From Alkalicoccobacillus gibsonii (GTDB lineage Bacteria > Bacillota > Bacilli > Bacillales > Bacillaceae_D), in contig NZ_JAEUZA010000002.1 in the NCBI RefSeq assembly GCF_016798245.1, forward strand, positions 186,001 to 250,000: a DNA stretch of 64,000 nucleotides, in the 5' to 3' direction. Made by a program: the position numbers and the translations under genes. A model generated the notes under the pieces. That model had not been told where the DNA came from and did no database searches. It saw only the letters and a program-made list of their open reading frames with translations. Each line of letters starts with the position of its first letter. The first letter of the stretch is position 1. This document shows, in pieces, positions 47,651 through 56,694 of the stretch.

Positions 47651-48988
47651 CCTTTTTCTTTTTATGGAAGTGATCATGTAGAGTAGAAGACTCACGGCAA
47701 GCATTGAAGCTCCAAGTATTGTCCAACTACCTGTATTGGTTGCTGTTTCTGGAAGTGCTCCGCCCTCTGTGGCTCGTGCTTCGGAAGACGTCATCTTGTT
47801 CTTGAAATCCGACTTGCGGATCATCCCATGAATCCCTTTTGTCTGATCGACTACTTGGGAAACCTCATAATCGGTGGCTGCACTTAAATAGGCATAAGCC
47901 TTGGCACGATCCATTCCAAGTTCGGTTTCCAAAAAGTCAATTGAACGTCTTGTAGCATCCTTCATCGCTTCATTTAAGTCAGGATCCAAGCCAATCGGAA
48001 TCCAAAATTCATCTGTTTCACCAAATGGGTGAGTAAAGGCTGAGCCATCTCCTGGTATGGCTTCATCCCCATTCTTTAGCACCGTTAAACGAAATGTCGT
48101 GCGAAGAGAGGCTTCAAGTGCTGTTAAGGCTACTTCACCATCTCCTTGAGCGAAATGAGGATCACCTGTGTAGAAGAGAGCACCAGCTACTTCAACAGGA
48201 AGATAGAGTGTTGATCCTTCGGTTAAATCATTGATATCGATGTTTCCACCTGTATGAGTAGGTGGAACTGAATGCACCATTTCGTCGGTATCCGTCGCAA
48301 CACCCATCATCCCCATAAAAGGATCAATTGGAAACTGAACATCCTCGCCTAAAATTTGGCCAAACCACTGGCCATCTATGTATTCAATAGGTGTAAATAA
48401 CGAAACATTGTTATAAAGTTCTGGGTTTTCTGCGCTGGCTCCTTCCTGGGGTCCATCATTCTCAGGAAATTCGTCTGGAAGTGTTCCTTTGTAGTGACGA
48501 TTTGAAATCACGCCGTAAGGTACACGTGGCGTTAAAGATAGGATGTCTACTTTTAAGACGTCTCCGGGTTCGGCTCCTTTTACAGCAATAGGGCCAGTAA
48601 CGATATGAGGTCCATGGTCATCAAAATCGTGATCAATATCTGATTCGGCAATGGCAACAGCCTCATCCAGAACATGCTCCTCATTAATTCCGTTTTCGCC
48701 AAAGAAATGAAGTGGATCTCTACCTTGGTCTTCCAGCAATCCTTCATGTGATACCGTATCAATCGTAACGGTTTCTCCAGACTCAATTTCCATCACAGCA
48801 CTTGCTTGTTTGTTTGGCAGGTGCCCCCACGTAATGGTATCGAGTGACGAGGATAAAAAGTGATCACCGTCTTTTTTGTACGGGTTGTCTTTATTCAGCG
48901 GAAAAGGAATGGATTCGGCTTGCGCACTCAAGGGAAAAGAAAGAAGAACAGTTAATGCACCTAAAAATGATAACGACTTTATATTCAT
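47639..48988 (-). CDS. Secreted acetamidase/formamidase-family protein with LPXTA wall-sorting signal
   Basis: A 449-residue exported protein. A signal peptide (about 1-25, ending SAQA) precedes an acetamidase/formamidase domain (about 60-390): DFDDHGPHIVTGPIAVKGAEPGDVLKVDI, GTLPDEFPEN and THTGGNID are family segments. Near the end LPETA-TNTG (from residue 412) is followed by a hydrophobic helix and the basic tail KRKRF, the three-part sortase signal. The enzyme should be covalently wall-anchored. The start at 48988 follows AGGAG by 8 bases. Amide hydrolysis (formamide, acetamide or larger amides) outside the cell is the inferred role; the family is usually cytoplasmic. Confidence 0.87.
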   Translation of the reverse strand: MNIKSLSFLGALTVLLSFPLSAQAESIPFPLNKDNPYKKDGDHFLSSSLDTITWGHLPNKQASAVMEIESGETVTIDTVSHEGLLEDQGRDPLHFFGENGINEEHVLDEAVAIAESDIDHDFDDHGPHIVTGPIAVKGAEPGDVLKVDILSLTPRVPYGVISNRHYKGTLPDEFPENDGPQEGASAENPELYNNVSLFTPIEYIDGQWFGQILGEDVQFPIDPFMGMMGVATDTDEMVHSVPPTHTGGNIDINDLTEGSTLYLPVEVAGALFYTGDPHFAQGDGEVALTALEASLRTTFRLTVLKNGDEAIPGDGSAFTHPFGETDEFWIPIGLDPDLNEAMKDATRRSIDFLETELGMDRAKAYAYLSAATDYEVSQVVDQTKGIHGMIRKSDFKNKMTSSEARATEGGALPETATNTGSWTILGASMLAVSLLLYMITSIKRKRFGT

Positions 48989-49157
48989 GATGATCACTCC
49001 TATCGTTGATCGTTACACGTTAGCACTTTAAGATGAATTGTATGTTGGGAAACAGAGATTATCTGACAAACAATTAAAGTGTTTTTACTATGAAGTGTAA
49101 ATGGCTTATTATCTTCTATTCTAATAATATTCGTGGTAGCATAAAGATTCATCATTA

Positions 49158-49171
49158 TGAAAGCGGTTTAT
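49158..49171 (+). promoter_or_regulatory. Cre-like site upstream of the fucosidase
   Basis: TGAAAGCGGTTTAT matches 12 of 14 positions of the CcpA cre consensus, including the central CG, and lies about 60 bases before the start codon. The gene is a carbohydrate hydrolase, so catabolite control is plausible. Confidence 0.4.
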
Positions 49172-49229
49172 ATCGAGGTCGTTGATAATCATATAGTCTT
49201 AAGAAATTATTTTGGAGGAGTCGTTTTGT

Positions 49230-51527
49230 ATGACTAGGCACACATTGTGGTACGAACAGCCTGCGAAGGAATGGAACGAAGCGCTACCCGTTGGTAATGG
49301 ATCTTTAGGTGGTATGGTATTTGGAGAGATCTTAAAAGAAAAAATTACCTTAAATGAAGATACTGTTTGGTATGGTGGGAAACGAGACCGGAACAATCCA
49401 GATGCCCTAACAAATCTTCCAAAAGTAAGAGAACTCCTATTTGCGGGCAAATTAAAAGAGGCAGAAGAGCTGGCGGATTTAGCGTTAACCGGTGTGCCTT
49501 ACACTCAAAGGCATTATGAGCCTTTAGGAGAACTGCTTTTACACTTTAAGCATGAAAGCTCAGAGTTCAAACATTACAAACGAGAGCTAGACTTAAAGAA
49601 GGCATCCGCAATAACTACGTATGAATGCAATGGAGTCACGTATAAGCGAGAATTAATCACAAGCTACCCCGATCAATCCTTGATTCTAAGGCTGACTGCA
49701 TCAGAGTCTGAATCGATATCATTAAACCTAATGTTTGATCGGGAGAAAGCGACTTGTTTAGATGAAGCCAATTCAGAAGCAGGCCATTATCTAAGTATGA
49801 GTGGTGTAACCGGTGGAAAAGATGGAATTGGCTTTCATACGATTTTGAAAGCGATACCAGTTGGAGGAGAAGTATACACGATTGGAAATCGACTTGTTGT
49901 GAAGAAAGCTGATTCCCTTACAGTGGTCTTAGTAGCATCAACAACCTTTAGGCAAAAGGATCCTGAGACATGGTGCAAAGAGCAGGTGAACCGGGTAGCT
50001 CAAAAATCATATGATCAGTTGCTGGTAGATCATATTCAAGATTATCAAGCGTTGTATGAAAAGATGGAGCTTGAGCTAGTTGATGATAACAGTTTGAAAA
50101 GTATGCCAACTGATCAGAGGCTTCAACGAATGAAGGATGGTAAATCCGATAATGGATTAATGAACCTTTATTTTCATTTTGGTAGGTACTTACTTATTTC
50201 ATCTAGTAGACCAGGCTCGCTGCCTGCGAATCTTCAAGGAATTTGGAATGCAGAGATGCTCCCACCGTGGGATAGCAAATTCACCATTAATATAAATACG
50301 CAAATGAATTATTGGCCAGCGGAAATATGTAATCTATCTGAATGTCATCTTCCTTTATTTGATTTAATTGAACGAATGAGAGTAACGGGGAGGGAAACGG
50401 CTCAATCGATGTATGGATGCAGAGGGTTTGTCGCACACCATAACACGGATATCTGGGCAGATACGGCTCCGCAAGATTTATATATGCCAGCAACCAACTG
50501 GACGCTTGGTGCAGCATGGCTCTGTTTACATCTGTGGGAGCACTATGAGTTTACAGGTGACCGTGAATTCCTCAAAAAAACCTATGAAACCATGAAAGAA
50601 GCGGCTCTTTTCTTTGTTGATTTTTTAGTAGAGGACGATGCTGGACAACTTGTAACAGCGCCATCAGTCTCACCAGAAAATCGATACCTTCTTCCGAGTG
50701 GAGAGTCTGGCACACTTTGTATTGGTCCTGCCATGGATAGTCAAATCTTATATGCTCTATTCTCAAACTGTATTCGCGCAACAGAATTATTAGATGAAGA
50801 TCACCAATTTGCGACAGAATTAAAAGAAATAAGGCGTCGATTGCCTGAAACGGTTATTGGCAAGAACGGACAGATTCAAGAATGGCTTAAAGACTACGAG
50901 GAAGCTGAGCCGGGGCATCGTCATATTTCTCATTTGTTTGCCTTGCATCCGGGTAATCAAATTGTTCCGCACTCAACACCTGAGCTTGCAGCTGCAGCTA
51001 TCCAAACACTTGAAGGTCGGTTGGCGCATGGTGGGGGTCATACTGGATGGAGTCGGGCTTGGATTATTAATATGTGGGCCAGACTTGGTCAAGCAGAGCG
51101 TGCATACGAACACATGACAGCGTTGTTAAACCATTCGACTTTACCTAACCTTTTTGATAATCATCCTCCATTTCAGATTGATGGAAACTTTGGAGGGACG
51201 GCTGCAGTCGCCGAAATGATTCTGCAAAGTCATAATGGAGAGATTCACTTATTCCCAGCCCTTCCTTCGAGCTGGGCTACAGGATCGGTTAGAGGGATTA
51301 AGGCAAGAGGTGGGTTTGAGCTTACCCTCCAGTGGGAGAGTGGACACCTCTCAAAAGGGGAGATTAAAAGTCTTCTAGGTGGACATTGTGTCATCCGAAG
51401 CGCTATACCGCTGATTGTTAAATGTGAAGGGAAACAACTAGTACTCAACGAGATGGAGCAAGATGTTTACCAATTCGAATCAGTTAAAAACCAAACCTAT
51501 CAACTGGTTAAAGCATCAGAATTGTAA
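49230..51527 (+). CDS. GH95 family alpha-L-fucosidase (or alpha-L-galactosidase)
   Basis: A 765-residue glycoside hydrolase family 95 enzyme without signal peptide. The N-terminal beta domain begins LWYEQPAKEWNEALPVGNGSLGGMVFG, typical for GH95. The (alpha/alpha)6 barrel (about 270-660) has SSSRPGSLPANLQGIWN, NINTQMNYWPAE and FDNHPPFQIDGNFGGTAAVAEM, which carry the active-site residues. A beta domain closes the protein. GGAGGAG lies 10 bases before the ATG. It hydrolyses fucose or L-galactose from plant or glycan oligomers by inversion; no transporter is linked to it here. Confidence 0.92.
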   Translation: MTRHTLWYEQPAKEWNEALPVGNGSLGGMVFGEILKEKITLNEDTVWYGGKRDRNNPDALTNLPKVRELLFAGKLKEAEELADLALTGVPYTQRHYEPLGELLLHFKHESSEFKHYKRELDLKKASAITTYECNGVTYKRELITSYPDQSLILRLTASESESISLNLMFDREKATCLDEANSEAGHYLSMSGVTGGKDGIGFHTILKAIPVGGEVYTIGNRLVVKKADSLTVVLVASTTFRQKDPETWCKEQVNRVAQKSYDQLLVDHIQDYQALYEKMELELVDDNSLKSMPTDQRLQRMKDGKSDNGLMNLYFHFGRYLLISSSRPGSLPANLQGIWNAEMLPPWDSKFTININTQMNYWPAEICNLSECHLPLFDLIERMRVTGRETAQSMYGCRGFVAHHNTDIWADTAPQDLYMPATNWTLGAAWLCLHLWEHYEFTGDREFLKKTYETMKEAALFFVDFLVEDDAGQLVTAPSVSPENRYLLPSGESGTLCIGPAMDSQILYALFSNCIRATELLDEDHQFATELKEIRRRLPETVIGKNGQIQEWLKDYEEAEPGHRHISHLFALHPGNQIVPHSTPELAAAAIQTLEGRLAHGGGHTGWSRAWIINMWARLGQAERAYEHMTALLNHSTLPNLFDNHPPFQIDGNFGGTAAVAEMILQSHNGEIHLFPALPSSWATGSVRGIKARGGFELTLQWESGHLSKGEIKSLLGGHCVIRSAIPLIVKCEGKQLVLNEMEQDVYQFESVKNQTYQLVKASEL

Positions 51528-51532
51528 ACAAG

Positions 51533-51563
51533 TAAGGCTCTATGTTTCAGACATAGAGCCTTA
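51533..51563. terminator. Bidirectional terminator between fucosidase and acetyltransferase
   Basis: TAAGGCTCTATGT pairs perfectly with ACATAGAGCCTTA across a five-base loop between convergent genes. Confidence 0.85.
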
Positions 51564-51566
51564 CAA

Positions 51567-52121
51567 TTATTCTTCAATCATTTTTAGAATGCGCGCAGGG
51601 TTTCCACCTACAACGGCGCGCTCAGGTACGTCCTTTGTTACAACAGCTCCTGATGCAACCACTGCATTGTCACCGATGTTCACACCCGGATTGATGATGG
51701 CTCTTCCGCCAATCCACACGTTGTTCCCGATGGTCACAGGCTTTCCGTACTCTAAGCCGCTTGCTCGCTCGATTGGATCAAGAGGGTGAGTCGCTGTATA
51801 GATATGAACTCCTGGTGCAAGCATACAGTGATCTCCTATAGTAATGGGGCACACATCTAAAAATACACAATCAAAGTTAGCAAAGAAATGTTCTCCTACA
51901 TGAATGTTGGATCCGTAGTCACATTGGACATTTCCTTCTATATGAATCTGTTGTCCAGTACTACCAAACAGTTCCTTTAAAAGACTCATCCTCACCATTT
52001 GATCAGTCTCCGCATTAAATTGTCGTGTAAGTACTAGGGCACGGAGGTGCTCCTGTTTTAGCTCTGCATCTGAGGGGTCGTACATTTCTCCGGCAAGCAT
52101 TTTTTCTTTTTGAGATTTCAT
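51567..52121 (-). CDS. maa: Maltose/galactoside O-acetyltransferase (left-handed beta-helix)
   Basis: A 184-residue cytoplasmic trimeric acetyltransferase. The N-terminal helical part [17 protein letters not shown] is the maltose acetyltransferase domain; hexapeptide repeats follow ([22 protein letters not shown] with the catalytic His, then [31 protein letters not shown]). Length equals that of Maa. The start at 52121 has AAGGAG six bases upstream; the longer frame has none. It likely acetylates non-metabolised sugars for removal. Confidence 0.93.
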   Translation of the reverse strand: MKSQKEKMLAGEMYDPSDAELKQEHLRALVLTRQFNAETDQMVRMSLLKELFGSTGQQIHIEGNVQCDYGSNIHVGEHFFANFDCVFLDVCPITIGDHCMLAPGVHIYTATHPLDPIERASGLEYGKPVTIGNNVWIGGRAIINPGVNIGDNAVVASGAVVTKDVPERAVVGGNPARILKMIEE

Positions 52122-52295
52122 ATTAAACTCCTTATCATATGTTTTTCTATACGCTACACTAGCATTATGAGAGAACATAAGCTAGTAAGCTTGCGAATAA
52201 ATTAAGATTGTGTGCTATTCTAGATCGGGTGTTTTGAATTAGGTTCATTTTTTTAGAGAAACAAGGGTTGAGAGAACAAGAGAGAAGGGGTAATT

Positions 52296-53513
52296 TTGGA
52301 ACAACAAATAGTAGGGAAGAAACGTCTTGGTCTTGCGTTTCTTCTAGGAATGTTAGCTGCATTTGGACCACTTACCATCGATATGTATTTGCCGAGTTTT
52401 CCTGATATTACCGTAGGATTAAACACTTCGGCATCACTGGTTCAATTAAGTTTAACAGCTTGTTTGTTAGGATTGGCTGTTGGTCAATTAGTTGTGGGGC
52501 CGTTAAGTGACGCAAAAGGGAGAAAGAAACCTTTAGTTGTATTTATTATTTTATATGTACTCGCATCGTTAGCCTGTGCATTTGCACCGAACATTTACTT
52601 TTTAATTGTTGGACGATTTCTCCAAGGCTTTACGGCAGCTGCGGGTATTGTTATCTCACGTGCGGTTGTCCGTGACTTATTTAGTGGACGTGAGCTAACC
52701 AAATTCTTCTCGCTTCTTATGTTAATAAATGGGTTGTTTCCTATCATGGCGCCTGTTTTTGGAGCCGGTGTATTGCTTGTTCCTGGGGCAACGTGGAACT
52801 GGGTATTCATTGTGTTGGGCATACTTGGCTTGATTATTGTATCAGCAGTTTCATTTAAATTAAAAGAAACATTACCGGTGGAAAAGCGAGTGCCAAGCTC
52901 AATCGGGGCAACACTAGGAACGTTCTCTTATTTAATTAAGGACCGATTATTCATGGGACTGGCGCTCACTCAAGGCTTAATGACAGGTGGGATTTTCGCC
53001 TATGTATCAGGAACACCTTTTGTGTATCAATCCATCTATAACGTCAGTCCTCAAATGTTTAGTGTGTTGTTTGGCGTAAATGGACTCGGAATTATTTTTG
53101 GTACACATTTAGTGGGACGGTACGCGGGTATTGTGCCAGAGAGGGTATTCTTAAAAGTAGGGTTGATCATAGCTGTTGTTGCTGGTGCATTCCTATTTGT
53201 TATGACGATGCTTCAAGGTCCGCTTCTTTCAATAGTAATCCCTATCTTCTTCTTTGTTTCCATGATCGGAATGGTGGGGACTACATCCTTTTCACTTGCG
53301 ATGGAGACGAAGGGCGAACAAGCAGGGAGTGCCTCTGCTTTACTTGGATTGCTGCCATTCGCCATTGGAGCAACAACTGCTCCACTCGTTGGGATTGCCG
53401 GTGAAGAAACAGCCGTTCCTATGGGCTTTATCATCTTCATTATGAGCGCAGGTGCCTTCCTGTCGTTTACGTTCTTGGCGAAAGGCGGTCGTGTGAAGGA
53501 AGAACAAGCATGA
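52296..53513 (+). CDS. Bcr/CflA-family drug efflux MFS transporter
   Basis: A 405-residue proton-driven exporter with twelve membrane helices. PLTIDMYLPSFPDI in the first helix (with the acidic residue) and VGPLSDAKGRKKPL, the A-motif in the loop between helices 2 and 3, are Bcr/CflA marks. The start is TTG at 52296 after AGAAGGGG; there is no better ATG. It is followed after about 20 bases by a small membrane protein gene, probably in the same transcript. Substrates could be antibiotics or sulfonamides; not determinable here. Confidence 0.93.
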   Translation: MEQQIVGKKRLGLAFLLGMLAAFGPLTIDMYLPSFPDITVGLNTSASLVQLSLTACLLGLAVGQLVVGPLSDAKGRKKPLVVFIILYVLASLACAFAPNIYFLIVGRFLQGFTAAAGIVISRAVVRDLFSGRELTKFFSLLMLINGLFPIMAPVFGAGVLLVPGATWNWVFIVLGILGLIIVSAVSFKLKETLPVEKRVPSSIGATLGTFSYLIKDRLFMGLALTQGLMTGGIFAYVSGTPFVYQSIYNVSPQMFSVLFGVNGLGIIFGTHLVGRYAGIVPERVFLKVGLIIAVVAGAFLFVMTMLQGPLLSIVIPIFFFVSMIGMVGTTSFSLAMETKGEQAGSASALLGLLPFAIGATTAPLVGIAGEETAVPMGFIIFIMSAGAFLSFTFLAKGGRVKEEQA

Positions 53514-53533
53514 TATAGGAGGTGACTGGTTAG

Positions 53534-53689
53534 ATGAACACCATAATCTTCATCCTTTCAATACTTGTTTTTTTGGTTCTCCTTTTTATTGTCATAGAGA
53601 AAGCCGTGCAAAGAGGCATCGATTCATCAAGCGTTGGCCGAACCATTCAAAAGAAGTTAGACGATACGGATAGGAAAGATAAAAGATAA
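53534..53689 (+). CDS. Small single-helix membrane protein (51 residues)
   Basis: A 51-codon gene with an excellent ribosome site (AGGAGGTGACT before ATG). The protein starts MNTIIFILSILVFLVLLFIV, a single membrane helix, and ends in a charged tail (KKLDDTDRKDKR). It lies 20 bases after the efflux pump gene and directly before a terminator, so it is co-transcribed. I do not recognise a family. It may be an accessory to the pump, in the way small proteins aid other exporters, but this is inference. Confidence 0.75.
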   Translation: MNTIIFILSILVFLVLLFIVIEKAVQRGIDSSSVGRTIQKKLDDTDRKDKR

Positions 53690-53691
53690 CA

Positions 53692-53723
53692 AAGCTGAGC
53701 GAATGATCGATTCGCTCAGCTTC
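53692..53723. terminator. Bidirectional terminator
   Basis: AAGCTGAGCGAAT pairs with ATTCGCTCAGCTT across a five-base loop, ending both the efflux operon and the convergent PTS gene. Confidence 0.9.
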
Positions 53724-53729
53724 TTTGGT

Positions 53730-55085
53730 TTATTTACTATTTACTTCTCTACTTTTTAACGTGAAGAATGTAATGACAAAGCCGATCGTTAACGTGAGTA
53801 AAACGCCTATGATCGCATACCAGAAGTAAGGGCCTACATAAGCAACCAGACTTACTATACTCGATAAGATGTATCCATAAATACGAACACCAAGTATGGC
53901 AAAGAACGTTGCTCCAATAATACTAGCTACCGTACAAGCTATAAACGCTTTCCGATATTTAATTAGGACTCCAAATAAAGCTGGTTCCGTAATTCCAAGT
54001 AATGCTGAGATACCGGCTGATAGAATGACCGACTTTTCTTTTTTTCCTTTCGCTTTAAAGAAAACAGCGAATGTTGCTCCTGCTATAGCCATGTTGGTCA
54101 TAAAGAACATAGGCATGAGCATATCAAATCCATTATCAGCAAAGTTTTGTAATGCAATCGGTGTCATTGCGTGGTGCATTCCAAACACGATAGCAATCGG
54201 GCGAATTCCCCCTACCACACTTCCTGCAAGAATGGGTGAAAGGTTAAACAGCATCTCAATGAATGAAGCGAGTAAGCTTCCCACATAGGCTCCTAGTGGT
54301 CCCGTGGCAATTAAAGCAAATGGAATAGCAATAAATAAGGTTAATGTCGGTGTAAATACAGTTCTTAATACACTCGGCATAAACTTGTCGACATATTTTT
54401 GAATATAGCTTAATGCCCATACAGATAGGATAATCGGTATAACGGTTGCACTGTAATTAATTACTGGTACAGGAAGCCCGATAAAAGTGAATTGGCTGAT
54501 CTCTCCCAATTTTGCAGCATCCAGCAAAGAAGGATACATAAACCCACCTGCTACAGCTAAAGCAAGATATTGATTGGTTTTAAAAATATTTGCAGCAGAA
54601 GCCGCTAGGAAAAATGGTAAAAAGTAAAAGACCGCGCTTGCTACTAAATCAAGAATAATGACCGCATCACTCTCTGCATTTAATACCTCAAGAGCAATGA
54701 GTCCAGCTAAAATTCCTTTTATCATACCAGCTCCGGCAATAGCCGGAACAATTGGTCCGAAAACTCCTGATACTACATCAAGAAGGGCACCGAAAAATCC
54801 TTTCTTTTTGGAAGATGGTTGGCTTTGAATATTTTCTTCTATTTCAAGCTCGTTTATTAATGCTTCATGAACCTTTTGAACATGTGTACCTATAACGATT
54901 TGGTATTGATCATTTGTTAGTTGATCACCCATTACACCATCAAGGTCTTTAATGTCTTCTCGCTTTATTTTTGAAAAATCATGCAAGTCAAAGCGAAGTC
55001 TTGTCATGCAGTGCCATACTTTTTTAATATTATGTTCTCCGCCTACATATTCAATAATATGTTTGACGTTTTTCGTATCACTCAT
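53730..55085 (-). CDS. PTS EIIBC permease of the beta-glucoside/sucrose family, without IIA
   Basis: A 451-residue sugar-importing phosphotransferase. The IIB domain (about 1-85) has phospho-Cys26 in VWHCMTRLRF. The IIC domain (about 105-445) has ten or so helices and the loop LLGITEPALFG. Unlike the two IIBCA proteins in this window it ends without IIA, so it must borrow one in trans. GAAGGAAGG precedes the ATG. It is divergent from a ManD/RspA-like dehydratase gene and a GntR regulator, suggesting a substrate with a sugar-acid part. Confidence 0.92.
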   Translation of the reverse strand: MSDTKNVKHIIEYVGGEHNIKKVWHCMTRLRFDLHDFSKIKREDIKDLDGVMGDQLTNDQYQIVIGTHVQKVHEALINELEIEENIQSQPSSKKKGFFGALLDVVSGVFGPIVPAIAGAGMIKGILAGLIALEVLNAESDAVIILDLVASAVFYFLPFFLAASAANIFKTNQYLALAVAGGFMYPSLLDAAKLGEISQFTFIGLPVPVINYSATVIPIILSVWALSYIQKYVDKFMPSVLRTVFTPTLTLFIAIPFALIATGPLGAYVGSLLASFIEMLFNLSPILAGSVVGGIRPIAIVFGMHHAMTPIALQNFADNGFDMLMPMFFMTNMAIAGATFAVFFKAKGKKEKSVILSAGISALLGITEPALFGVLIKYRKAFIACTVASIIGATFFAILGVRIYGYILSSIVSLVAYVGPYFWYAIIGVLLTLTIGFVITFFTLKSREVNSK

Positions 55086-55230
55086 AGTGCCAGCCTTCCT
55101 TCTATTCGATTAAGATGATCATCTTTACTCGCTTATCGTAGCACACCGAACATTTATTGAAAACGGTTCAAAAAACACCAATTTTCTTATAAAACCTTGA
55201 TAATAAAGGGTTTTTGAGATTATTTGTTCA

Positions 55231-55306
55231 AATTGGTATGGTAAATAGTGAGGATTAGTACGTATTTTCTGACCAAATTGACCCGTAAAAATTGGTATGC
55301 TTTAAT
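55231..55306 (+). promoter_or_regulatory. Promoter of the dehydratase gene with repeated AATTGGTATG sites
   Basis: TTGACC (55278-55283), 17 bases and TTTAAT (55301-55306) form a sigma-A promoter. AATTGGTATG occurs at 55231-55240 and again at 55290-55299, inside the promoter spacer. TTGGTAT is the half-site known for GntR/HutC repressors such as NagR, so these are likely operators of the GntR regulator encoded at 56695. The rest of 55086-55390 holds a weak cre-like match at 55158-55171. Confidence 0.55.
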
Positions 55307-55390
55307 CAACGTATTGGATAACATGAATCATTATATTTAGATAATATCGATTGAATAGCTATGTACTAGAAAGAAAAAGGAGTAACGACG

Positions 55391-56590
55391 ATGAAGCCTA
55401 ATCTCATAACAAATGTAGAAGCATTTGTTACTAATCCACAGCGTCATAATCTGGTTGTTGTAAAAGTAGAAACAAGCGAAGGTTTGACAGGATATGGCTG
55501 TGCTACCTTCCAACAGAGGCCATTGCCTGTACAAATGGTGGTTGAGGAGTACCTTAAACCAATTCTACTGAATCGGGATGCTCATGATATTGAGGATCTT
55601 TGGCAAATGATGATGGTCAATTCATATTGGAGAAATGGTCCGATCCTTAACAATGCCATCTCGGGTGTAGACATGGCTCTTTGGGATATTAAAGCGAAGC
55701 TAGCTAACATGCCCCTTTATCAATTATTTGGAGGCAAATCAAAGAGTGCAATTGCCGCTTATGCCCACGCAGATGGATTAACAATTGAAGAACTCTTTAC
55801 GAATGTAGATCATTTGATTCAACGAGGATTCAAACATATTCGCTGTCAGTTGGGGTTATATGGTGGAAAAAATCATGATATGCATATGCCTACTACGAGA
55901 CTGGATGGAGAATATTATGATCCAGACATCTATATTCAAGATGTCGTTCAAATGTTTAAAGCTCTTCGGGAGAGATACGGCTACGGCATTCATTTCTTAC
56001 ATGATGTTCATGAACGCCTTTCTCCTAATCAAGCCTTGCAGCTTGCTAAAGATTTGGAGCCGTATAAGCTCTTTTTCTTAGAGGACATTCTACCACCAAA
56101 CCAAAATGAGTGGTTAGCTCAGTTAAGAAGTCAGTCTACTACTCCGATTGCTACAGGTGAGTTGTTTAATAATCCTATGGAATGGAAAGATCTTATCATT
56201 AATAGAAGAATTGATTATATCCGCTGCCACGTTTCACAAATTGGGGGGATTACTCCGGCATTGAAACTAGCTGCGTTATGTGATGCTTTTGGCGTGCAAA
56301 TTGCTTGGCATGGCCCATCTGATATGACGCCTATTGGAGTCGCTGTTAACACGCATCTGAATATTCACCTTCATAATGCCGCCATTCAAGAGGTTCAAGA
56401 ACCTGGTGAAACCATTAAAGAAATGTTCAAGCATTCGGTAGAAGTAGAAAAGGGTTATATCTACCCTATAGATCGGCCTGGGATTGGTGTTGGCTTTGAC
56501 GAAGCACTTGCTAAGGAGTATCCAGTTAAATATAGAAAGCATGAATGGACTCAATCAAGATTACCTAACGGATCCATCCATACACCTTAA
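55391..56590 (+). CDS. Mannonate dehydratase / RspA-like enolase-superfamily enzyme
   Basis: A 399-residue enzyme of the mandelate racemase/enolase superfamily, ManD/RspA subgroup. The capping domain is at about 1-120. Barrel metal ligands lie in HDVHERLSP (Asp, with the subgroup His), FFLEDILPP (Glu) and IATGELF (Glu), and the distal WHGPSDMTP contains the second catalytic His. AAAGGAG precedes the ATG. True ManD members dehydrate D-mannonate or D-gluconate to 2-keto-3-deoxygluconate; many relatives have very low activity, so the reaction here is only probable. It is co-directional with the GntR gene and divergent from the PTS IIBC. Confidence 0.9.
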   Translation: MKPNLITNVEAFVTNPQRHNLVVVKVETSEGLTGYGCATFQQRPLPVQMVVEEYLKPILLNRDAHDIEDLWQMMMVNSYWRNGPILNNAISGVDMALWDIKAKLANMPLYQLFGGKSKSAIAAYAHADGLTIEELFTNVDHLIQRGFKHIRCQLGLYGGKNHDMHMPTTRLDGEYYDPDIYIQDVVQMFKALRERYGYGIHFLHDVHERLSPNQALQLAKDLEPYKLFFLEDILPPNQNEWLAQLRSQSTTPIATGELFNNPMEWKDLIINRRIDYIRCHVSQIGGITPALKLAALCDAFGVQIAWHGPSDMTPIGVAVNTHLNIHLHNAAIQEVQEPGETIKEMFKHSVEVEKGYIYPIDRPGIGVGFDEALAKEYPVKYRKHEWTQSRLPNGSIHTP

Positions 56591-56694
56591 TCGTAAGAGC
56601 ATGTTCCAAAGGAACCAAATGGATGGTTTCCTTTTAGGAGCGGCTCTTATTTGCTAAACTAAACTCAAATCAATGAGATAGCTGGTGGAGTGAT

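Noticed and set aside
55158-55171. Cre site TGAAAACGGTTCAA upstream of the PTS IIBC gene
   Set aside because: It misses two positions at the conserved right end of the consensus and is not symmetric; I mention it only as a weak match.
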